DNA of 64,000 bases, from assembly GCF_002836255.1 (NCBI RefSeq), contig NZ_PJAU01000033.1, positions 1 to 64,000 on the forward strand, in the 5' to 3' direction. The DNA is from Colwellia sp. 75C3 (lineage in GTDB: Bacteria; Pseudomonadota; Gammaproteobacteria; Enterobacterales; Alteromonadaceae). A model generated the notes under the pieces. The model had not been told where the DNA came from. It did no database searches and saw only the letters and a list, made by a program, of their open reading frames with translations. Below, piece after piece: positions 41,406 through 49,100 of this stretch; the first letter of the stretch is position 1; each line of letters begins with the position of its first letter. The position numbers were made by a program, and so were the translations under genes.

Positions 41406-43187
41406 TTAAGCGCTTTCTTTATGGTAATGGCGTAGGGCATGTTCTTTTTGTCGGCCCTGACTAAAGGAGGTAACACGTTTTAAATAGCCAATAACCCGCG
41501 TGCCGTGATCTACATTGTCACTGCCGCAACTCGAACAAAGCTGCAAAGTACGTTTATCTATTTTTTCACATTCATTACAAATAGTTATCTTCACATTGAT
41601 GCAAAAATAATTACACCCCGTGCTGGCGGCTACATTAAAGAGCTTCAAATAAGCCTCGGTAGAGAGTGCTTCATCTAAATTTAAATGCAATGCGGAGCCT
41701 CCATCTAGGTATTGCGTCATTTCTTGACCGTGCATGACAAACTTATCAATATGATTTGTTTCTTCGTCCTCAACCACATAAAAGTAAGAGTTATAACATT
41801 CACGGTTTACCTGATAACCATCTTTTTTATCCCATTTTGCATTTTTAATACCGAGATTTTCCGCGGGTACAAACTCAGTATTAAACATATAACCAAACTC
41901 TTTTTTAGCTGCCTGATTCGCTTGATAAATAACTTTTAAGTGCTGACTAACAAATGCTTTATATTCATCATTATTGCCAACAGTAAGGTTGTAGAATTCA
42001 GCTGCTTCAGCCATACCATTGATACCTATGGTAAGAAACTGTTTGTCTAATGAGATAAAACCAGCGTCATAGACTGATAAAGCGCCTTGCTCTTTGTACT
42101 CTTCCATTAATTTTCGATAAGCCACTTGGTATTTTTGTATCTTTTCAATTTCTATTTTTAAATCTCGGCCATCTTGCACTAAGCGGTTCATGTTAATGGT
42201 AATGACGTTAATTGAACCAGTAGCGACACCACCAGCACCTAAGGTATAGGAAAAAGTATTATCTGATATTTCATTACGCAGGCGGCAACAAGAGGCTAGG
42301 GAGTCAGCACTGTCAGATAAGTAGATAAAAAATGAGTTTCCTTCAGCTTTTTGCTCAGCTAACTTACGGGCAAATTCTTGATCTTTACACTGGCCATTTT
42401 CAGTTAACATAGCAGCAGTAACAACCGGAAAAGTTAATACTGCTTGTTCACGTTCTTTATTGAGCCAACTTAGGAAAAAGTGCTGTAATTTGTTAACCGT
42501 CTGCCAATTGGGTTTACTAAAATCAGGGAAAACGAATTCACCAAACATTGAAGAAAAATAGTGCTGATCAAACAATGATACATTCCAAAAAACACTTTGA
42601 TAACCTCGGGCCGCTGCCGGTTGATTGATTGCATAAACTACATGCTGTAAGTGATTCTCTATCTCAGATTTATGGGTGTTTATATAATCATTACCATATT
42701 CAAGACGAGCAAAATAATCAAAATAAGTCAGGAATTCAACGGTAGCTACCGCACCAGCAAACTGCGCAGAAATAGCAAAAATTAGATTCACAAAAGAGCC
42801 ACAAAATGATTCTAAATGTTTGGGTGCTTTAGATTCACCACCCAGTTTAGTTAAACCATCAAGCAAGAACGGGTACATACTAATTGAAGTACAGTATGGC
42901 TTTAAGCTGGTTTCATCATGCACATAAATTTCATGATCTTCAATTTGACGCATGTACTCTTTGGCCAAGTCAGCATCAAAAGTATCGCGAATTTTGTCAT
43001 GTACTAAAGCGCGGTTAATTTGCACGAAACAGTCTTTTAATAACTCGGCCTCTAAAGTGGCAATGTTTTTGTGGCTAACGTTGGCATTGGCATCCATTTT
43101 TGAGCCATCAGCAGCATTTTGTGCCGAAAAGTAGTCTTTAATGAAGTCTTTTTTATTAGTGATTTGTTCTTCGTTAAGCCGCAACAT
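41406..43187 (-). CDS. nrdD: Anaerobic ribonucleoside-triphosphate reductase (class III)
   Basis: NrdD is the glycyl-radical enzyme that makes deoxynucleotides without oxygen. The C-terminus carries the zinc site (CNECEKIDKRTLQLCSSCG) and the radical glycine Gly567 in RVIGYL, 26 residues from the end, as in the family. The protein has only 593 residues, against about 710 in E. coli, because the N-terminal ATP-cone is not recognisable; the conserved region begins almost at once (EIYVHDETSL at about residue 87). It overlaps nrdG by 14 bases and is downstream of it, the reverse of the E. coli order. Lack of an ATP-cone would change allosteric activity control. Confidence 0.94.
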   Translation of the reverse strand: MLRLNEEQITNKKDFIKDYFSAQNAADGSKMDANANVSHKNIATLEAELLKDCFVQINRALVHDKIRDTFDADLAKEYMRQIEDHEIYVHDETSLKPYCTSISMYPFLLDGLTKLGGESKAPKHLESFCGSFVNLIFAISAQFAGAVATVEFLTYFDYFARLEYGNDYINTHKSEIENHLQHVVYAINQPAAARGYQSVFWNVSLFDQHYFSSMFGEFVFPDFSKPNWQTVNKLQHFFLSWLNKEREQAVLTFPVVTAAMLTENGQCKDQEFARKLAEQKAEGNSFFIYLSDSADSLASCCRLRNEISDNTFSYTLGAGGVATGSINVITINMNRLVQDGRDLKIEIEKIQKYQVAYRKLMEEYKEQGALSVYDAGFISLDKQFLTIGINGMAEAAEFYNLTVGNNDEYKAFVSQHLKVIYQANQAAKKEFGYMFNTEFVPAENLGIKNAKWDKKDGYQVNRECYNSYFYVVEDEETNHIDKFVMHGQEMTQYLDGGSALHLNLDEALSTEAYLKLFNVAASTGCNYFCINVKITICNECEKIDKRTLQLCSSCGSDNVDHGTRVIGYLKRVTSFSQGRQKEHALRHYHKESA

Positions 43188-43680
43188 TGTTTGCTCCTTG
43201 AGTGTCGATATTATTTTTAGTGAATAAGTAATTTAGTTTTTCACCCGTAGTTAGATCACGAAAAACTTGGTTAGTTGTAATGCTATCTAAGCCACCTAAC
43301 TCAGGTTGCCATTTACCTGTTTTTAAGAAATCTAACTGCTGAGTGATTCTAAGATCTATATGTTTATCACCTGACTCTTTACCAGAGTAAAGGCAGGTTT
43401 TAAGGCCAAAGTTTTTAGCGATAAGCAATTTTTCAATTAAAGCACTTGGTTGCCATTCACCACCAAAAAATACTACGCAGCTGATCAAACCTTGATACTT
43501 TTTAAGCCACTGTATGAAGTTTTGGTTTGTTAGCGCTAGACCGTTTTTTGCATGCCATAGTTCTGTGCTATGACAACCGTTACAGCCTACTTTACAGCCG
43601 GTAATGCTAAAGCACAGACTAATTTCATTAGGCACTTCTTGGAAGACAATACTGGGAACTATGCAGTTAAAAATCACTAG
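43174..43680 (-). CDS. nrdG: Anaerobic RNR-activating protein, radical SAM
   Basis: NrdG uses a [4Fe-4S] cluster and S-adenosylmethionine to install the glycyl radical in NrdD. The cluster motif CxxxCxxC is present as GCKVGCNGCHSTELW, followed by FFGGEWQP. The frame is open to a GTG at 43716, but that codon lies inside an NrdR box and probably upstream of the transcription start. I therefore choose the GTG at 43680, which has TAGG six bases before it and gives 168 residues with the usual spacing to the cluster. It is co-transcribed and overlaps with nrdD. Confidence 0.92.
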   Translation of the reverse strand, partial: LVIFNCIVPSIVFQEVPNEISLCFSITGCKVGCNGCHSTELWHAKNGLALTNQNFIQWLKKYQGLISCVVFFGGEWQPSALIEKLLIAKNFGLKTCLYSGKESGDKHIDLRITQQLDFLKTGKWQPELGGLDSITTNQVFRDLTTGEKLNYLFTKNNIDTQGANNVAA

Positions 43681-43712
43681 ATGCCTATATATAGATGTTA
43701 TTATTTTAATAG

Positions 43713-43728
43713 ACACAATATATAGTAT
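43713..43728. promoter_or_regulatory. NrdR box 1 of nrdGD
   Basis: ACACAATATATAGTAT matches the known NrdR consensus (ACACWATATWTAGTGT) at all but the last half-site bases. It covers the presumed -10 hexamer (TATATT, minus strand, 43717-43722), so NrdR binding here would block transcription when dATP is high. Confidence 0.85.
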
Positions 43729-43745
43729 TTCATCGGTAGGGTTTG

Positions 43746-43759
43746 TTGATTTAGATCAT
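43746..43759. promoter_or_regulatory. FNR-type box of nrdGD
   Basis: TTGAT-TTAG-ATCAT matches the FNR consensus TTGAT-N4-ATCAA at nine of ten positions. Its centre is about 42 bases upstream of the start site implied by the -10 at 43717-43722, the class II activator distance. Oxygen-responsive activation of an anaerobic reductase is biologically expected. Confidence 0.8.
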
Positions 43760-43786
43760 GAAAACTTGCAGTGACAATAATATAGA

Positions 43787-43802
43787 ACACAATATATAGT
43801 GC
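43787..43802. promoter_or_regulatory. NrdR box 2 of nrdGD
   Basis: ACACAATATATAGTGC is nearly a full NrdR consensus. It lies 74 bases from box 1, about seven helical turns, so both face the same side of the DNA; the usual spacing in enterics is about three turns. Confidence 0.85.
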
Positions 43803-43918
43803 TGAATACTGTTTTAATCACTAAATGTAGTGATTTTGTAGGAGGCAAGCGAATTAATAATGCGCTAAATGGTTGGGGTATAGAAAATTAACTCGTATGA
43901 TGGCAGCGATTTTACGGC

Positions 43919-45256
43919 TTAATGATTGCAGCTGTTAGCTTTGAATTTATAATGAAAACAGGCTCCTTTGCTAGTTTTTCCTAGCTCAATGGATCCTTTA
44001 AGTTTCTGATTTATTAAGTTAAATACAATCGACATGCCTAAGCCAATACCACCTTGCTTGCGAGCAGTAGTAAAAAAAGGGTCAAAAACATGTTGTTGGG
44101 CTTCAGCCGATAAACCACGACCATTGTCACTGTATATAATTTCAACTTCATCATGTCCGAGTGATTTAACCTCAATAGTTATTTTATTTTCTTGGCTAGG
44201 TAGGTCAGCATTTTCATCGCTATCATTTTTATTAGCAAAACCATGCTTAACACTATTACTGATCAAGTTAGTTAATATTTGCGCATGAATGCCTGGGTAA
44301 GTAGCTAGTAGTATTTTGTCTTTACATATTATTTCTAAACTAACGTTTTGTGGTTTTAAAATGGAACGTAAGGTAGAAATAACTCGTTGGTAGTATTGCC
44401 CTATATCGAGGGTTTCTATTTCTAATTGATGTTGGTCTGCTGCTGTTTTTTTAAAATTTTCAATGAGTTTTTTCGCGCGATTTAAATTCTCACCTTGCAT
44501 TGTTAAAGCACTATCAGAAGTGGAACGAAATTTTTCCATATCTTTCATACTTAGACTCTGTGAATCAAGCTTATCTTTCAGCTTTTTTAATTCATCTGCC
44601 ATGATACTGTGCGTAGTGATTGCGATACCTAAAGGCGTATTAACTTCATGGGAAACACCGGCCACTAAGTTACCTAAAGCAGCCATTTTTTCTGATTCGA
44701 CTAATTGTCTTTGAGTTACTTGTAACGTATTTACTGTGTCGGAAAGTTCTTTAGCACGTTTGGTTATTTTATCTTCCAGGGATTGTTCGTAATCAATACG
44801 TTCAAGTTCGGCAGCGATTCGGCCTGAAAATAGCTGGAATAACGATGCTGTTTCATCTTCATCAGTTTGTTCCATTTCATACAGAGCTACTATCAAACCT
44901 ATAACTTGTTTTTTAGAATCAACAAGAGGTGTGCCAATGTACGCCTGAATTTTCATATCAGCTAAAAGTTGATCTTCGGGGTAAAAAGTACAAACATCTT
45001 TAAGGTGGAAACAGACACTGTCATCGGCAACATTAGCGCACGGAGTATTTTTAAGTGAATATTCAAAGTTTTCAGCTATCTCACCCTTAGCCACCAAAAC
45101 TTCAGTTTTACAGCTGAAATCCAGTACATTTATGCGCGCAATAAAGGTGTAATCAGCATCAATGATTTTATGAAGTGCTAGCGTTACTTTAGTAAAAAAT
45201 TCATCGCCATAGCTATTTGAAACGGCTTCAATCACTTCTTTAATATGAATTAACAT
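43919..45256 (-). CDS. GAF-domain sensor histidine kinase
   Basis: The frame is open to 45313, but ATG 45256 has AGGA seven bases upstream and starts the conserved sequence MLIHIKEVIEAVSNSYG; this gives 445 residues. A GAF-type sensor domain (about 15-160) leads to a coiled coil and a HisKA domain with the H-box AGVSHEVNTPLGIAI. The HATPase domain follows (LISNSVKHG, YSDNGRGLS, GGIGLGMSIVFNLI). No membrane segments are present, so the signal is cytoplasmic. There is no adjacent response regulator; the divergent neighbour is a degenerate GGDEF protein. Confidence 0.9.
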   Translation of the reverse strand: MLIHIKEVIEAVSNSYGDEFFTKVTLALHKIIDADYTFIARINVLDFSCKTEVLVAKGEIAENFEYSLKNTPCANVADDSVCFHLKDVCTFYPEDQLLADMKIQAYIGTPLVDSKKQVIGLIVALYEMEQTDEDETASLFQLFSGRIAAELERIDYEQSLEDKITKRAKELSDTVNTLQVTQRQLVESEKMAALGNLVAGVSHEVNTPLGIAITTHSIMADELKKLKDKLDSQSLSMKDMEKFRSTSDSALTMQGENLNRAKKLIENFKKTAADQHQLEIETLDIGQYYQRVISTLRSILKPQNVSLEIICKDKILLATYPGIHAQILTNLISNSVKHGFANKNDSDENADLPSQENKITIEVKSLGHDEVEIIYSDNGRGLSAEAQQHVFDPFFTTARKQGGIGLGMSIVFNLINQKLKGSIELGKTSKGACFHYKFKANSCNH

Positions 45257-45418
45257 GCAGATTCCTGAATACTGAATTACCTTAACTATGGCATAAGGGT
45301 GGCTATTTTTCATGCAGAACAGATTTATTGACCTTTTGTCCTAACTTGAGTGAAAACTACTCGCATTTAACGGTGATTTAGTTGATTATAAAAAGGTCAG
45401 TTTTTCAAGGTATCAACT

Positions 45419-46147
45419 ATGTTGCATTATAAATATTTGCATAGAAGCACTTTCATCAGAGACGGTTTGTGGTTACTTGCAATCAATGCACTCTTTTTTG
45501 TGTTTTTTGCTAACTACGACGTTTTAGAATTGGTCGTGGCTTTAGTAAAAAAGCATGAGCATTGGGAGCTTGATGAGTTCCTACCGTTAGGGGCTACTTT
45601 AACCCTTAGCCTCGTTATTTTTGTTTATCGACGTTTGGTAGAGTTAGGTCGAATAACACAAGCATTTGAAGAGCTTGCGAAACAAGATCCCCTAACTCAT
45701 GCGCTGAATAGGCGGGCAGGCCAAGCAATATTGTATCGCCGCTATAATAAGGCAGAACAACAAGATCAGGGCTTTAGTTTGTTACAGTTAAATATTGACA
45801 ATTTTAAACGTATTAATGACACGTATGGCCCGAGTATTGGCGATGAAATATTAATTAACTTAGTGAAAATAATTCAGAAAAACATCCCTAAAAAGGCGCG
45901 TCTTATTCATTGGCACAGTGATAATTTTCTTATAATTCTACCTGCCGATATTAGCGCTTTATTTCAATTTTCCAATAACCTTAGAGAAACAATTGAGCAA
46001 CAGCTTTTTACTACGGACACCATTACTTGCAGTATGGGTTTAGCCTCATGGCAAAAAGGTCTTTCTTTGCAGGATATGTTGCACAATGTTGAAGATGCTT
46101 TACTTGATGCCAAAGCTGCAAACAAAAATACCGTTAAGGTCGCTTAA
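45419..46147 (+). CDS. Membrane protein with a degenerate GGDEF domain
   Basis: The 242-residue protein has two N-terminal membrane segments (about residues 15-40 and 58-76) and a GGDEF-type domain from about residue 90, with the conserved DPLTHALNRRAG and NIDNFKRINDTYGPSIGDE. The catalytic motif, however, reads WHSDNF (HSDNF at 166-170) instead of GGDEF. It is therefore unlikely to make cyclic di-GMP and may bind nucleotide or partner proteins. The gene's last codons form half of a terminator hairpin. It is divergent from the GAF kinase by about 160 bases. Confidence 0.85.
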   Translation: MLHYKYLHRSTFIRDGLWLLAINALFFVFFANYDVLELVVALVKKHEHWELDEFLPLGATLTLSLVIFVYRRLVELGRITQAFEELAKQDPLTHALNRRAGQAILYRRYNKAEQQDQGFSLLQLNIDNFKRINDTYGPSIGDEILINLVKIIQKNIPKKARLIHWHSDNFLIILPADISALFQFSNNLRETIEQQLFTTDTITCSMGLASWQKGLSLQDMLHNVEDALLDAKAANKNTVKVA

Positions 46148-46156
46148 CGGTATTTT
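46125..46156. terminator. Terminator overlapping the end of the degenerate GGDEF gene
   Basis: AAAATACCGTTAAG (46125-46138) and CTTAACGGTATTTT (46143-46156) form a 14-base stem around GTCG. The stop codon lies inside the 3' arm. The symmetric A/T ends suit both this gene and the convergent mscS-like gene. Confidence 0.75.
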
Positions 46157-46204
46157 GATAAAGGCGGTTTTTACTTAGCCCTATTTTTGCAATAAAAGTA
46201 AACG

Positions 46205-47149
46205 TTATTTGTTTTGCGCAAGCTTCTGCTGCTCAATAATATGTATATCTTGTTGAGGGAAAGGAATAGTAATTTTTTCTTGCTCAAACGCTAAGTAAAT
46301 CGCTTTATAAGCGCTATATTTAGCCGCGTACAAGTTAGTTGTGGGTATCCAAAGTCTAATGCCAATGGTTATGGCGCTGTCTGCAAAGTCATCGATACCT
46401 ACCTGCATACGTACTTCTTCAGTATATATATCAAGCTTCGCTAAAGTGCGTTCAATAAGTGCTATCACTTCGATGGGGTTATCTTGATAGGAGATACCAA
46501 CAGAGAGCTGTAATAAGGTATCTTTTCTTGAGTTAAGTACCACTTCACCGACTATATGTTTATTGGGAATAGTGATCTCAGCTGAATCTTCATTGTGGAT
46601 GATGGTATAAGCTAACTGAACTTCTTTAACTATGCCGGTTACGCCTTGTACTTCAATGGTATCACCGACAACAAAAGGACGAATAATGATTATGTTAAAA
46701 CCGGCCGCGTAATTAGCTAATAAGCCTTGTAAAGCTAAACCAGCACCTAATGAAATTGCGCCTATGGCAGCAATAAACGGCGTAACACTAACACCAATTT
46801 TACTCAGTGCAATGATGCTTATCATCACCATCACTACCATTCTGGTAGTGCTTGCAAGAAAGCGACTTAAGGTAACGTCGAGCTTTTGTTTCTCACAAAG
46901 ACGTAAAACCGTTTTAGCGATTTTACCCGCTACAGAATAACCTAATAAAAATATCAATAAGGCACCAACTAGCTGAAAACTATAGTTGGTAAAGAAGTCG
47001 ATAACTATTTGATAAATTTGTGAAGCTTGTTCAATTTCACTACGTAACAGCGCAGCAGGAAGATCTACGGCTTGTTGTGCTGTTTCGGTAAGAGTGGTAG
47101 TTAGGTTTTCAGTGTTGTCGCTTTTTGGGTCTGACATTTTAATATCCAT
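46205..47149 (-). CDS. Small-conductance mechanosensitive channel (MscS family)
   Basis: MscS channels open under membrane tension to release solutes on hypo-osmotic shock. The 314-residue protein has three main hydrophobic helices (about 52-72, 90-115 and 118-148); the pore helix shows the Gly/Ala pattern AIGAISLGAGLALQGLLANY typical of TM3. The beta domain follows (RPFVVGDTIEVQGVTGIVKE) and a C-terminal alpha/beta vestibule. The N-terminal acidic/Thr-rich extension of about 40 residues is probably cytoplasmic or periplasmic linker. It is a single-gene unit upstream of a convergent terminator. Confidence 0.92.
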   Translation of the reverse strand: MDIKMSDPKSDNTENLTTTLTETAQQAVDLPAALLRSEIEQASQIYQIVIDFFTNYSFQLVGALLIFLLGYSVAGKIAKTVLRLCEKQKLDVTLSRFLASTTRMVVMVMISIIALSKIGVSVTPFIAAIGAISLGAGLALQGLLANYAAGFNIIIIRPFVVGDTIEVQGVTGIVKEVQLAYTIIHNEDSAEITIPNKHIVGEVVLNSRKDTLLQLSVGISYQDNPIEVIALIERTLAKLDIYTEEVRMQVGIDDFADSAITIGIRLWIPTTNLYAAKYSAYKAIYLAFEQEKITIPFPQQDIHIIEQQKLAQNK

Positions 47150-47295
47150 TGAAATATAGCTAGGGTGTTTTCATCGAGGATTTTATACTGTTCAACTTTA
47201 TTAGCACAGAGTTAATTCCATAACCAGCGAGGTTACATTCACCTCTCGGACAACACTACTCGCTGCTTAAGTCTTTATTTAGTGTTATTTAATGA

Positions 47296-47961
47296 TTAGT
47301 CATCATTTAACAACTCAGTTAAACAGGCCATTTGTTCTGTTAAGGAAGCTATTTGTTGTTCTAACTCATCAACTCTCTGTGTTAGTTGAGCTTGATTCGC
47401 CAATGGGGCTGCATCAGTTCGAGTATTTGAGGGTGGAGCAAAGCTGGCTTCATCAAACTCTGATAGTAAATGTACGTAGCGGCAATCACGTCTGCCGGGC
47501 TCTTTTTCGAGTTTTTGTACCAATGTTTGGCCATTTAAATCGAGCAACTGATTTAAAGTCGCTTCAACCTCATTAACATCGGCAAAGTCAGCTAAACGGT
47601 TTGTACGCGTTCTTAACTCTCCGGGTGTTTGAGGACCTCGCAGGAAAAGCACGCAAATAAGCGCTTTTTGCTGAGGGCTGAATTTCAAATTACCAAATTC
47701 GGTATCACAAAATCGATGAAAGTACTTATTAACGCGAGTAGACGCTTTTTGGTCGACCATTAGTTGATTCATTTGTACTAGTTCATCAACGATGTTTTGT
47801 ACGTCACTTTCTGACAACGCCATTACCGGTTCACGGCTGCTTTTTTGATTGCAACCAGTAACAATTGCGTTTAAAGAAAGTGGGCATTGCTCTGGCGTGG
47901 TGGTTTCTTTTTCTAACATGACGCCGATAACGCGGCATTGTTCTGGGGAAAGTGTGATCAT
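47296..47961 (-). CDS. yceH: YceH family (UPF0502/DUF480) protein
   Basis: YceH proteins have two winged-helix domains and an unknown function. The 221-residue product starts with the family signature LSPEQCRVIGVMLEKETTTP, followed by PLSLNAIVTGCNQKSSREPV. Its second winged helix has LFLRGPQTPGELRTRTNRL, and a C-terminal coiled coil (QRVDELEQQIASLTEQM) ends it. No partner gene is apparent. Confidence 0.92.
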   Translation of the reverse strand: MITLSPEQCRVIGVMLEKETTTPEQCPLSLNAIVTGCNQKSSREPVMALSESDVQNIVDELVQMNQLMVDQKASTRVNKYFHRFCDTEFGNLKFSPQQKALICVLFLRGPQTPGELRTRTNRLADFADVNEVEATLNQLLDLNGQTLVQKLEKEPGRRDCRYVHLLSEFDEASFAPPSNTRTDAAPLANQAQLTQRVDELEQQIASLTEQMACLTELLNDD

Positions 47962-48071
47962 CTTGACGATATCCTTATAAAATGGCTACTGATGTTATAC
48001 CAAGCAATATGCCTCATTACTATGTTGATGTGTTTAATAGTTCATATCATGGCTAATAATGTAAGCCATAA

Positions 48072-48111
48072 AAAAAGCCATAGTTAAGTGGTGACTTAGC
48101 TATGGCTTTTT
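48072..48111 (-). terminator. Terminator of yicC
   Basis: AAAAAGCCATAG and CTATGGCTTTTT form the outer stem, extended inward by a TAAG/CTTA pairing with one G-T wobble. On the minus strand seven T follow. It lies about 25 bases after the yicC stop. Confidence 0.8.
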
Positions 48112-48136
48112 AAATGAATTGATATTCGTTGTAGTA

Positions 48137-49000
48137 TTATTCTATATTCGCGATCTGCTCACGCATTTGCTCAATGAGTACTTTTAACTCTACGGCACTT
48201 GCCGTTATGTCAGTATTAATTGATTTAGAGCCTAAGGTATTGGCTTCACGATTAAATTCTTGCATCATGAAATCTAAACGACGACCTTGGGCGCCACCTT
48301 TTTTCAATATTTTCTTCGTTTCAGTAACATGGCTGTTTAAGCGGTCAAGTTCTTCGGCAACATCCATTTTCTGCGCTAATAAAACTAATTCTTGCTCAAC
48401 ACGTCCTGAGTCTAAATCAATTTTAGCATCAGTGAATTTTTCAATGATGCGATTACGCTGCCAAGCAATAACGTCTGGCATATGAGTTTGAACTTTCTCT
48501 GCTTCGGCAGTGATTGCATCAAGGCGTTGCTCAATCATAACTTTAAGGTTTTCACCTTCGCTGGCGCGAGCGGCAACAAAATCAATTAATGCTTGATCAA
48601 AAGCAGCAAGTAATTCGGCTTGAATGGCAGACATATCGCTTTCAGGTGCTTCCATCACACCAGGCCAGCGCATAACTTCTAAAGGATTAACTTTACTGTT
48701 CAGTGTTTGATCATTAATCCAATTAGCATGCTGAATAAGTTGCAGAGCCAAGTTTTCATTAAGCGCTAATTCGCTTTTGTTTGTTGGATTGGCATTAAAG
48801 CGTAAGTGACATTCTACTTTTCCGCGATTGAGTTGTTTACGGAAACGCTCACGTAACACAGGCTCTATACCTCGAAACTGCTCAGGTAAGCGAAAATGTG
48901 TTTCTAGAAACCTTTGATTAACTGAGCGAATTTCCCAAACGGCGTTGCCCCAATCGCCTTTAATTTCAATGCGAGAGAATGCCGTCATGCTGTAGATCAT
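48137..49000 (-). CDS. yicC: YicC/YloC family endoribonuclease
   Basis: YicC-type proteins are RNases implicated in sRNA and mRNA turnover. The product begins IYSMTAFSRIEI and ends with the conserved C-terminal region GRRLDFMMQEFNREANTLGSK. The longest frame starts at 49024. I choose ATG 49000 (287 residues), which has AGGA six bases upstream and matches the family's usual N-terminus. In most relatives yicC lies directly opposite rph; here about 3.4 kb separates them. Confidence 0.93.
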   Translation of the reverse strand: MIYSMTAFSRIEIKGDWGNAVWEIRSVNQRFLETHFRLPEQFRGIEPVLRERFRKQLNRGKVECHLRFNANPTNKSELALNENLALQLIQHANWINDQTLNSKVNPLEVMRWPGVMEAPESDMSAIQAELLAAFDQALIDFVAARASEGENLKVMIEQRLDAITAEAEKVQTHMPDVIAWQRNRIIEKFTDAKIDLDSGRVEQELVLLAQKMDVAEELDRLNSHVTETKKILKKGGAQGRRLDFMMQEFNREANTLGSKSINTDITASAVELKVLIEQMREQIANIE

Positions 49001-49100
49001 GTTAAATCCTAATAATAATGTCACTTAATTATTTGAATTATGCCTGAGCTTGATACATCTAGCCAGCGGTTCAGCGTTAAATGAGAGTCCTTATTTTATG

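Noticed and set aside
43817-43834. ATCACTA-AATG-TAGTGAT as a third NrdR box or a terminator
   Set aside because: The core does not fit the NrdR consensus and no T-tract follows on either strand; it remains an unassigned inverted repeat.
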